A stretch of DNA of 6,625 bases from assembly GCA_020848665.1 (NCBI GenBank), contig JADLHR010000192.1, positions 1 to 6,625 of the forward strand, read 5' to 3'. The DNA comes from Anaerolineae bacterium. Its GTDB lineage: Bacteria; Chloroflexota; Anaerolineae; Aggregatilineales; Aggregatilineaceae. The translations under genes were made by a program, and so were the position numbers. Positions 1 through 5,873 of the stretch are shown in pieces; positions within the stretch are counted from its first letter, which is position 1; each line of letters starts with the position of its first letter. Below the pieces are notes generated by a model. The model was not told where the DNA came from and made no database searches. It saw nothing but the letters and a program-made list of their open reading frames with translations.

Positions 1-296
1 GGCAGGTGGTTCCACACCGGCGAGCCGTAGCCGAGATTGAAATCAGCCGCCCAGCGCGGATACAGGATGCCCGCCTGGATGCTCTCGCTCATTTCCAGCG
101 CACGGGCGACTTCGCTGCGCAGCCCGGCGCTCAGCGGCAAGCCAGGGCGCAGCAATAGCGGCGCGACCAACGCCAGCGCCAGGAGTCCGGCGAGCGCCAG
201 CGGCCAGTCCACCGCCCGGCGCGTGCGGCGCATCCAGGCGGGCAGCTCGTCGTAGGCGATCTCAACCGGCCACTCCGGCATCTTTGGCGGGAACAC
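1..296 (-). CDS. Polytopic membrane protein, N-terminal fragment (PTPS-related / GT-C-like family)
   Basis: The reverse strand is open from the window edge to a GTG at 294-296, giving about 98 codons of a gene that continues beyond position 1. The GTG is preferred because a purine-rich ribosome site (reverse complement of 305-315, GGGAGGAAAGG) lies 8-13 bases upstream. An in-frame ATG at 279-281 would be 23 or more bases from it. The protein begins FPPKMPEWPVEIAYDELPAW, followed by a basic stretch (RRTRR) and one hydrophobic segment (WPLALAGLLALALVAPLLL), a likely first membrane helix. Next comes an extracytoplasmic-looking segment ending in ILYPRWAADFNLGYGSPVWN. The pattern LYPRW-x-x-DF-x-x-GYG-x-P is, from family knowledge, typical of large bacterial membrane proteins with the 6-pyruvoyl-tetrahydropterin-synthase-related domain, which resemble GT-C glycosyltransferases. 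The substrate is unknown. It is divergent from the kinase gene. The family call rests on one motif in a fragment. Confidence 0.72.
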   Translation of the reverse strand, partial: MFPPKMPEWPVEIAYDELPAWMRRTRRAVDWPLALAGLLALALVAPLLLRPGLPLSAGLRSEVARALEMSESIQAGILYPRWAADFNLGYGSPVWNHL

Positions 297-304
297 GCGG
301 TGAG

Positions 305-315
305 CCTTTCCTCCC
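305..315 (-). promoter_or_regulatory. Shine-Dalgarno site of the membrane protein gene
   Basis: Read on the minus strand this is GGGAGGAAAGG. Its AAAGG end is 8 bases, and its GGAGG part 13 bases, from the GTG at 294-296. It decides the start in favour of GTG over the ATG five codons downstream. I see no convincing minus-strand -35/-10 pair upstream of it. Confidence 0.6.
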
Positions 316-366
316 GGTAGCGTGTATCAGGAGAACATCCAGGGTATGCGTGTGGCGCGCCGCGCC

Positions 367-394
367 TCGACGCGCTCCTGGTTCCTGGTATAAT
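367..394 (+). promoter_or_regulatory. Sigma-A-type promoter of the Ser/Thr kinase gene
   Basis: A perfect -10 TATAAT lies at 389-394 and is preceded by TGG, which gives an extended -10 (TGnTATAAT). A partial -35, TCGACG (367-372, 4 of 6 matches to TTGACA), stands 16 bases upstream. Transcription would start near 400, leaving a leader of about 65 bases before the ATG at 465. An in-frame ATG at 393 lies inside the -10 element, so it cannot be the start for this transcript. Confidence 0.6.
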
Positions 395-464
395 GGTACT
401 CGATGGGGCGGAATTGCGCCGGGCTGACTGGGTCGCGCCGACAGGTACCCGCAGCCGGTGCTGT

Positions 465-1730
465 ATGAGCGAGAACGGGATGTCCTCACAAGAGACGCTG
501 CTGAATGACCGCTACCGCCTGATCGCCCAGCAGGGTTCGGGCGGGATGGCGGTCATTTATAAGGCGCAGGACCTGGCGCTGGGCCGCACGGTCGCGGTCA
601 AGATTCTGCGGCCAAGCCTGACAAATGATCCGGAGTTCCTCAAGCGTTTCCGGCAGGAAGCACGCAACGTCGCCAACCTCTCGCACCCGAACATCGTCAC
701 CGTCCACGATGTGGGCCAGGATGGCAATACGCACTATATCGTGATGGAATACATCGACGGGGACGATCTCAAGCGCCTGATTCGCGCCGGAGCGCCGTTC
801 TCCATCGACCGTGCGCTGAGCATCGCAATCAAAATCTGCGCGGGCGTCGGCTACGCGCACCGCGCGGGACTGGTGCATGCCGACGTCAAGCCGCAGAACG
901 TGCTCGTCACCGAGAACGACAAAGTTAAAGTGACGGACTTCGGTATCGCGCAGGCGCTCTCCGCAACGCAGCCGCTGGAACGACAGCGGATTGTGTGGGG
1001 CAGCCCGCATTACTTCTCGCCGGAGCAGGCTCAGGGTGAGCCGCCTACCCCCGCCGCCGATGTATACGCGATCGGCATCGTGCTGTTCGAGATGCTGACC
1101 GGTCGGCTGCCGTTCGTCGGGGCTGACCAGCAGGAGCTGGCGCTGGCGCACATCCGCGAGACGCCGCCGCACGCCTCCGATCTGAACCCGAATGTGCCAG
1201 TGCACCTGGATCGCATCCTCGACAAGGTGCTGTCGAAGGAGCCGGGGGCGCGCTATCGGACGGCGGACCAGCTGGGGCGCATCCTGATCAGCTACCGGCG
1301 CCAGGGCCATTCCGCGACCGACGAAATCCCGCGCGTGCCGGATCGCCTGCCTCCAGCGGACACGGCGGCGACGCTGCCGCCCACCCCCCCCCCGGCGGCG
1401 CTCCCTGGAGCGTATGGCGCGGCACAGAGTACGCTTCCGGCGGTGATGCGTGCGCAGGCCGCGACCGAGGCGCCGACCAGCCGTACGGCCGGTTGGTCAT
1501 ACCCGGACGGCAGCCGTGCAACCGCGCCAGTGATCCCCCGTGTTGGAGAGCCGCCGCGCCCGTACCAGCCACCGCGTGCGCCGGACGCCATGCTCCAGTC
1601 GCGCTATCGCGCCGCTGAGCCGCCGCAGCCGCTTGATCTGGTTACGATCGTGCTGGCGTTCCTGGCCTTCATCGCAATCGTGCTGCTCATCCCGCTGTGG
1701 ATCGCCGTGTATCAAGCCTGGGCCGGTTAG
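465..1730 (+). CDS. Membrane-anchored Ser/Thr protein kinase (PknB-like, non-RD)
   Basis: Predicted 421-residue Hanks-type kinase that phosphorylates Ser/Thr on proteins; the substrate is unknown. The N-terminal cytoplasmic kinase domain spans about residues 17-275. It has the glycine loop QGSGGMAVIYKA (23-34), ATP-binding K46 in VAVK, helix-C E65, catalytic loop HADVKPQN (138-145) with D140 and N145, DFG at 158-160, and SPE at 185-187. The usual HRD is HAD, so this is a non-RD kinase, and the activation segment lacks the paired Thr of PknB. A Pro/Ala-rich linker (about 283-388) follows, then one membrane helix (about 391-412) and a tail of only about ten residues, so there is no external sensor domain. 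The ATG at 465 is chosen because the frame's earlier ATG (393) overlaps the promoter. ATG 480 is an alternative, and neither has a clear ribosome site. A run of ten C (1384-1393) lies in the linker. Confidence 0.9.
   Translation: MSENGMSSQETLLNDRYRLIAQQGSGGMAVIYKAQDLALGRTVAVKILRPSLTNDPEFLKRFRQEARNVANLSHPNIVTVHDVGQDGNTHYIVMEYIDGDDLKRLIRAGAPFSIDRALSIAIKICAGVGYAHRAGLVHADVKPQNVLVTENDKVKVTDFGIAQALSATQPLERQRIVWGSPHYFSPEQAQGEPPTPAADVYAIGIVLFEMLTGRLPFVGADQQELALAHIRETPPHASDLNPNVPVHLDRILDKVLSKEPGARYRTADQLGRILISYRRQGHSATDEIPRVPDRLPPADTAATLPPTPPPAALPGAYGAAQSTLPAVMRAQAATEAPTSRTAGWSYPDGSRATAPVIPRVGEPPRPYQPPRAPDAMLQSRYRAAEPPQPLDLVTIVLAFLAFIAIVLLIPLWIAVYQAWAG
1384..1393 (+). repeat. Homopolymeric C10 tract inside the kinase gene
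   Basis: Ten consecutive C bases encode part of a Pro-rich stretch (PPTPPPAA) in the linker between kinase domain and membrane helix. Tracing the other frames, loss of one C brings a TGA at 1444-1446 and gain of one C brings a TGA at 1616-1618. Both fall before the membrane helix (coded about 1635-1700), so either slip would yield a soluble kinase. Whether the tract actually varies cannot be seen here. Confidence 0.85.
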
Positions 1731-1741
1731 CGAGCGTGGAT

Positions 1742-1768
1742 CGGGCCAGGTTTCGCCCCGGTTTTCTT
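1742..1768 (+). terminator. Weak candidate terminator after the kinase gene
   Basis: A short GC stem (CGGG at 1742-1745 with CCCG at 1757-1760, or GGGC/GCCC in a one-base shift) is followed by GTTTTCTT. The stem is only 4-5 base pairs, and the T run is broken by a C. It lies just past the kinase stop codon. It may be partial, letting some transcription read into ftsH. Confidence 0.35.
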
Positions 1769-1800
1769 ATACAACCCTAACGTCCCCGGGCGCTGGCCGG

Positions 1801-1830
1801 TTGGTTTTCCGCGATCCCTTCCGGTATAAT
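1801..1830 (+). promoter_or_regulatory. Sigma-A-type promoter of ftsH
   Basis: A perfect TATAAT (1825-1830) has a weak -35, TTGGTT (1801-1806), 18 bases upstream. Transcription would start near 1837, giving a leader of about 110 bases. The -10 context (TTCCGGTATAAT) closely matches that of the kinase promoter (TTCCTGGTATAAT). Confidence 0.55.
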
Positions 1831-1855
1831 TCCTATTAGTGGCCTTATCGGAATT
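1819..1855. promoter_or_regulatory. Imperfect inverted repeat across the ftsH -10 and start site (possible operator)
   Basis: TTCCG-gt-ATAA (1819-1829, overlapping the -10) is mirrored by TTATCGGAA (1845-1853). An alternative pairing is AATTCC (1828-1833) with GGAATT (1850-1855). Because the left arm is at the -10, upstream of the expected transcript start, a protein-binding site is more likely than an RNA hairpin. It does not match the CIRCE element. Confidence 0.3.
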
Positions 1856-1889
1856 GTGTCAGATAACGTAAGTAAGTGGCTCGAATAAC

Positions 1890-1933
1890 CCGAATAGTTC
1901 GGACCGTGCGCGTGAGGTTTCACGTGGCGACGG
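1890..1933 (+). promoter_or_regulatory. Two stem-loops in the ftsH leader next to the ribosome site
   Basis: Hairpin one is CCGAA-TAG-TTCGG (1890-1902, five pairs). Hairpin two is CGTGA-GGTT-TCACG (1911-1924), extended by a G-U and a C-G pair (1909-1926). It can be closed further by CCGT (1904-1907) with ACGG (1930-1933). The second ends three bases before the GGAGG ribosome site, so its folding could affect translation of ftsH. The pairings are read by eye; the function is an inference. Confidence 0.4.
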
Positions 1934-1935
1934 CT

Positions 1936-1940
1936 GGAGG
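1936..1940 (+). promoter_or_regulatory. Shine-Dalgarno site of ftsH
   Basis: GGAGG stands six bases before the GTG at 1947-1949. It supports this GTG as the start of ftsH. Confidence 0.8.
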
Positions 1941-1946
1941 CTAGCA

Positions 1947-3893
1947 GTGAACAACCGCTCTCGGAATGTGTTTGTGTACGTCCTCATTATTGCGGCCATT
2001 GCTGCAATCGTGTTTGGCGTGCGCAACAACAGCACCAGCGCACGCGAGATCAGCGTCAGCCGCCTGGTTAGCGATATCAACTCTGGTCGCGTCAGCGCCA
2101 TCTCGGCGTCGGATGAAGGCGAGTTGACGGCGACGTATGACAACAACGATATTCGGACAGCCCAGGTTCCAGCGAATTCCGACGATCCGGTTTCGGTCCT
2201 GACGAGCCTGGGGGCCGACGACAAACAACTAAGTCAGATTGAGTTCGAATTCACCAAGCCGAGCAACCTGTTCAACTGGATTGGGCTGATCGGAACGTTC
2301 CTGCCGCTGCTGCTGATCGGTGGCTTTATCTACCTCATGCTACGCCAGGCGCAGGGATCGAACAACCAGGCCATGTCGTTCGGCAAGAGCCGTGCGCGGA
2401 TGTTCACCGGCGATCAGCCGACGGTGACCTTCGATGATGTGGCGGGCGCCGACGAAGCGAAAGAAGAGTTGCGCGAGGTAGTCGAGTTCCTGAAGGACCC
2501 GGAGCGGTTCATTCAGCTTGGCGCGCGTATCCCGAAGGGCGTGCTGCTGGTCGGCCACCCCGGCACCGGTAAGACGCTGTTGGCGAAGGCGGTCAGCGGC
2601 GAGGCGGGCGTGCCGTTCTTTAGCATCTCCGGCTCGGAGTTCGTCGAGATGTTCGTCGGCGTCGGCGCCAGCCGCGTCCGCGACCTGTTTGAACAGGCCA
2701 AGCGGCACAGCCCGTGCATCATCTTCGTGGACGAGATCGACGCAGTCGGGCGCCAGCGCGGCGCGGGCCTCGGCGGCAGCCACGACGAGCGCGAGCAGAC
2801 GTTGAACCAGATTCTGGTCGAGATGGACGGCTTCGACACTGACACGAACGTGATTATCGTCGCCGCTACCAACCGGCCCGACATTCTCGACCCGGCGCTG
2901 TTGCGCCCTGGTCGGTTTGACCGCCGCGTCGTGCTCGACCGGCCGGATATGCGCGGGCGCGAAGCGATCCTCAAGGTCCATGCGCGTGGCAAGCCGCTGG
3001 CGTCGGATGTCGATCTCAGCGTGCTGGCGAAGTCGTCGCCAGGATTCGTCGGCGCTGACCTGGAAAACCTGGTCAACGAGGCGGCGATCGTCGCGGCTCG
3101 CAAGAACAAGAAAAGCATCAGTATGCGTGACTTCGAGGAAGCGTTGGAGCGCGTGGTCTTGGGGCCGGAGCGTCGCAGCCGCCTGATCTCCGAGGAAGAA
3201 AAGCGGCTGATCGCTTTCCACGAGGCCGGGCACGCGATTGTCTTCCACAAGCTGCCGCACACCGACCCGGTCCGCAAAGTGACGATTGTGGCGCGCGGCA
3301 TGGCGGGCGGTGTGACGTGGGTCATGCCGGAAAATGACGGCGCGCTCGGCACGACCAAGCGCTACTTTGACCAGATCGCGGGCGCGCTGGGCGGGCGTGC
3401 CGCCGAGGAAATCGTTTTTGGCGATGTAACCAACGGCGCGTCCAGTGACCTCGAAAACGTGACGCGTCTCGCCCGCACGATGGTGACCCGCTGGGGTATG
3501 AGTCCCAAGCTGGGGCCGCGCGTCTTCGGTCAGAAGGAGGAGTTGATCTTCCTGGGGCGCGAAATTGGCGAGCAGCGTGACTACAGCGAGAGCGTCGCTG
3601 AGGTTATCGACGAGGAAGTGCACGAGATTGTCTCGACGGCGTATACGCGCGCGCTCGACGTGCTGCGTGAGAATCGCGACAAGCTCGATGCAGTGGCCGA
3701 ACGCCTGATCGAGGTTGAGACGCTGGGCCGCGAAGAATTTCTTGAGCTGATGGGCGATCGCCCGTCCGGTCCGGCCAGCGAGCCGCCGAGCGAACCCGCC
3801 GCGCGCGCCGAGGCCAGCGCGAAGGGCGACGGCAGGCAGCAGGACAGCGATATGCCACCTGCCCCGCTCGGCACAGCGCCTTCGCCTGCCTAA
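1947..3893 (+). CDS. ftsH: ATP-dependent zinc metalloprotease FtsH
   Basis: A 648-residue membrane AAA+ protease. The family forms hexamers that pull membrane and soluble proteins through an ATP-driven pore and degrade them. The GTG start follows GGAGG by six bases. Order: membrane helix 1 (about 8-24), an extracytoplasmic domain (about 25-108), helix 2 (about 110-131), the AAA+ domain with Walker A GHPGTGKT (203-210), pore loop MFVG (235-238), Walker B IIFVDEID (258-265), and the second region of homology ATNRPDILDPALLRPGRFDR (307-326) with arginine fingers R320 and R323. The M41 peptidase domain has HEAGH (425-429) and the likely third zinc ligand D501 in SSDLENVT. A low-complexity Pro/Ala/Glu tail (about 604-648) ends the protein. 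All key residues are present and length is normal. Walker A has His where Pro is usual (GPPGTGKT). It has its own promoter and a strong terminator, so it is probably monocistronic. Confidence 0.97.
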   Translation: MNNRSRNVFVYVLIIAAIAAIVFGVRNNSTSAREISVSRLVSDINSGRVSAISASDEGELTATYDNNDIRTAQVPANSDDPVSVLTSLGADDKQLSQIEFEFTKPSNLFNWIGLIGTFLPLLLIGGFIYLMLRQAQGSNNQAMSFGKSRARMFTGDQPTVTFDDVAGADEAKEELREVVEFLKDPERFIQLGARIPKGVLLVGHPGTGKTLLAKAVSGEAGVPFFSISGSEFVEMFVGVGASRVRDLFEQAKRHSPCIIFVDEIDAVGRQRGAGLGGSHDEREQTLNQILVEMDGFDTDTNVIIVAATNRPDILDPALLRPGRFDRRVVLDRPDMRGREAILKVHARGKPLASDVDLSVLAKSSPGFVGADLENLVNEAAIVAARKNKKSISMRDFEEALERVVLGPERRSRLISEEEKRLIAFHEAGHAIVFHKLPHTDPVRKVTIVARGMAGGVTWVMPENDGALGTTKRYFDQIAGALGGRAAEEIVFGDVTNGASSDLENVTRLARTMVTRWGMSPKLGPRVFGQKEELIFLGREIGEQRDYSESVAEVIDEEVHEIVSTAYTRALDVLRENRDKLDAVAERLIEVETLGREEFLELMGDRPSGPASEPPSEPAARAEASAKGDGRQQDSDMPPAPLGTAPSPA

Positions 3894-3921
3894 CGGCATA
3901 AGCGCCCGACAGGAATACAAT

Positions 3922-3952
3922 GAGCCTCGCGCAAACAGCGAGGCTCTTTTTT
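3922..3952 (+). terminator. Strong intrinsic terminator of ftsH
   Basis: GAGCCTCGC (3922-3930) pairs perfectly with GCGAGGCTC (3938-3946): nine base pairs around a seven-base loop (GCAAACA), followed by six T. It lies 28 bases past the ftsH stop, in the 76-base gap between convergent genes. On the minus strand the stem is followed by ATTGTATT, a poor U tract, so it would serve the ligase transcript less well. Confidence 0.93.
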
Positions 3953-3969
3953 GCGTTCAGGCGCTGGGT

Positions 3970-5760
3970 TTACTGCTCGTCGCGCTCGCGCGCTTCCATC
4001 TCCATGCGCGCCAGCTCGCGCCGCAGAATCTTGCCGACAGTCGTGCGTGGCAGCTCGCTTACGAACTCGATCCGCGAGGGGATTTCATAGCGCGCCAGCT
4101 TCTTTCCGGCGAAGTCCTGAAGCTGCTCGACGGTGAGCGTTTCGCCCGGCTTGACCACCACCCAGGCCTTAAGCGCCTCCTGCCCGGCCTTCGCGGGGTC
4201 CGGGTGTGGGATGGCAGCCACGCCGACTTCCTGTACGGCGGGGTGTTCCATCAGCACGTCCTCAATGTTGCGCGGGTAAACGTTCAGGCCGCCAATCAGC
4301 GCCATATCCTTCTTGCGATCGACGATGTAGAAGTAGCCGTCCTCGTCCATTCGCGCGATATCGCCGGTGTAGAGCCACTTCCGGCCGTCCGGTCCCTCGC
4401 GCAGCGCGTTGGCGGTTTCGGTCGGCATCCCATGATAGCCGCGCATCAGTTGCGGCCCGCGCATCAGCAGCTCGCCCACCTCGCCCACCGGCACGTCGGT
4501 GGTTCCGTCGTCCAGATCAACGATCCGCATCTCCATATCCGGCAGCGGCAGCCCGATTGAGCCGGTCCGGTTCTCGCCACGCACCGGATTGACATGGGAA
4601 GCGGTTGGCGCCTCGCTCATGCCGAAGCCTTCGAGCAGCATCCCCCCTGATAACTCCTCGAAGCGGCGCTTGGTCGCCGGTGGAAGCGGCGCCGAGCCGC
4701 TGATGCAGGCGTAGATCGAGGACAGGTCGCTCTTGCCGGCCTGAACCTGCGCGTGGTTATTGATCGCGTTAAACAGCGCCGGGACGCCCATGAACAGCGT
4801 TGGGTGGAAGCTGTCGATGGTGTCGACCACGTCATCAATATCGCGCGCGTTGGAAACCAGCACCATCGTGGCGTGCGTGGCGACGGCAAAACTCATGACC
4901 GCGACCATGCCGAAGACGTGAAAGAGCGGGATCGCCGCCAGGAAGCTCTCTTGTTGATCGGGGCGCGCCAGCCAGGACTTACACTGGAGCGTGTTCGCCA
5001 CCAACGCTGCGTGGGTAGCCATCGCCGCCTTTGGGATGCCGGTCGTCCCGCCCGTGTACTGGAAGATGGCGAGATCGTCACCAGAAACCGGTACGTCTGC
5101 TCGCTTGCCGACGTAGCGCGCCAGGATATCTTGCAGCCAGTAATCGCCGCTTTGCAGTTCGACGCGGTGGCCCTGCTTCTTCTCCTTGGCGATGCCGAAC
5201 AGAAATCGCGCCGAGCCGGGCAAATATTCTTTGATATTGGTAACAATCACGTGCTCGACCGGGGTGCCGGGCTGCGCTTCTTTCAGAGCGTTATAGAACA
5301 GGCTGAGCACGATCGCCGCCCGCGCGCCGGAGTCGATCAGTTGCTCTTGCAGGCGCTTGGGCGGGTACGTCGGGTTGGTTGCGACGACTACTCCGCCCGC
5401 CTTCAGGATGGCAAAGAACGCGATCACGAACTGGGCGCAGTTGGGCATGACGATCGCGACACGGTCACCTTTGCGCAGCCCCCGATCGACCAACGCCGCC
5501 GCCAGCGCGTCGGAAACGCTGTTGAGCGTCCGATAGTCGAGCGCCGTCTTGACGCGCCCGACCAGCGGCAGCCGCGCCGAGGTGATTGTGGCGGTGGCGT
5601 CGCCGTGACGCTGCGCCGCTTCGACGAGATATTGGTGCAGCGGATAGTCAGGATACGGCGCAAGCGAATGCGGAACCTGCGGATCATAGTGCTGGAGCCA
5701 GGGTTTGTCCTGATAGGTAACCATACTCCGATGCGCTGCCGCGCGTGCTCCTTTCGTCAT
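3970..5760 (-). CDS. Long-chain fatty-acid-CoA ligase (FadD-like, AMP-binding family)
   Basis: A 596-residue adenylate-forming enzyme that probably activates fatty acids: fatty acid + ATP + CoA to acyl-CoA + AMP + PPi. The large N-terminal domain has the P-loop YTGGTTGIPKAAMATH (235-250), a substrate-side region with FHVFG (280-284), and the adenine motif GFGMSEAP (378-385). YTGDIARMDEDGYFYIVDRK (464-483) includes D467 and R482. The hinge and C-terminal lid contain KDMALIGGLNVYPRNIE (484-500), and PRTTVGKILRR (571-581) holds catalytic K577. Length and motifs fit FadD; other acyl substrates are possible. The start is uncertain. ATG 5760 gives 596 residues but lacks a ribosome site. ATG 5724 (M13, MVTYQDKPWLQHYDP) looks closer to the family's usual N-terminus but has only GGAG one base away. 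It converges with ftsH and diverges from the recombinase gene. A role in beta-oxidation or lipid synthesis is inferred; no pathway partner is nearby. Confidence 0.93.
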   Translation of the reverse strand: MTKGARAAAHRSMVTYQDKPWLQHYDPQVPHSLAPYPDYPLHQYLVEAAQRHGDATATITSARLPLVGRVKTALDYRTLNSVSDALAAALVDRGLRKGDRVAIVMPNCAQFVIAFFAILKAGGVVVATNPTYPPKRLQEQLIDSGARAAIVLSLFYNALKEAQPGTPVEHVIVTNIKEYLPGSARFLFGIAKEKKQGHRVELQSGDYWLQDILARYVGKRADVPVSGDDLAIFQYTGGTTGIPKAAMATHAALVANTLQCKSWLARPDQQESFLAAIPLFHVFGMVAVMSFAVATHATMVLVSNARDIDDVVDTIDSFHPTLFMGVPALFNAINNHAQVQAGKSDLSSIYACISGSAPLPPATKRRFEELSGGMLLEGFGMSEAPTASHVNPVRGENRTGSIGLPLPDMEMRIVDLDDGTTDVPVGEVGELLMRGPQLMRGYHGMPTETANALREGPDGRKWLYTGDIARMDEDGYFYIVDRKKDMALIGGLNVYPRNIEDVLMEHPAVQEVGVAAIPHPDPAKAGQEALKAWVVVKPGETLTVEQLQDFAGKKLARYEIPSRIEFVSELPRTTVGKILRRELARMEMEARERDEQ

Positions 5761-5779
5761 AAGTCGGGCGTAAAAAGAG

Positions 5780-5807
5780 TTGTTTCAATTGTTACAGTAG
5801 GTATAGT
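5780..5807 (+). promoter_or_regulatory. Candidate promoter of the recombinase gene in an AT-rich divergent region
   Basis: TTGTTT (5780-5785) and TATAGT (5802-5807) are spaced by 16 bases in a stretch clearly more AT-rich than the surroundings. Transcription would begin near 5814, leaving a leader of about 60 bases before ATG 5874. A start exactly at ATG 5814 would be leaderless. The same stretch must also hold the minus-strand promoter of the ligase, for which I see only weak -10 candidates (such as TATACC, reverse of 5800-5805). Confidence 0.45.
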
Positions 5808-5873
5808 ATTAGTATGCGGATTCTAGAAGAAAAAATCAAACGATACCAACTGAGACGCGGGCGGGAAATCAGT

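Noticed and set aside
393..464. N-terminal extension of the kinase from ATG 393
   Set aside because: The ATG overlaps the TATAAT element and the added 24 residues resemble no kinase N-terminus, so they are most likely leader.
486..1310. Minus-strand open frame of 274 codons opposite the kinase
   Set aside because: The kinase frame carries all catalytic motifs; the antisense product shows none.
1840..1872. Ten-codon GTG-initiated leader peptide ahead of ftsH
   Set aside because: It has no ribosome site, no regulatory codon run and sits almost at the transcript start; chance is a sufficient explanation.
1819..1946. CIRCE/HrcA heat-shock operator upstream of ftsH
   Set aside because: The repeats present do not match TTAGCACTC-N9-GAGTGCTAA.
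2340..3920. Long minus-strand open frame of 526 codons opposite ftsH
   Set aside because: It lies wholly opposite a clear ftsH gene and arises from high-GC codon bias. The product is rich in Arg, Ala and His with no recognisable motif, and it runs through the ftsH terminator stem.
4753..5826. Plus-strand open frame of 357 codons opposite the CoA ligase
   Set aside because: It mirrors the ligase gene in another frame, has no domain signature and an Arg/Asp/Val-heavy composition typical of antisense shadows.
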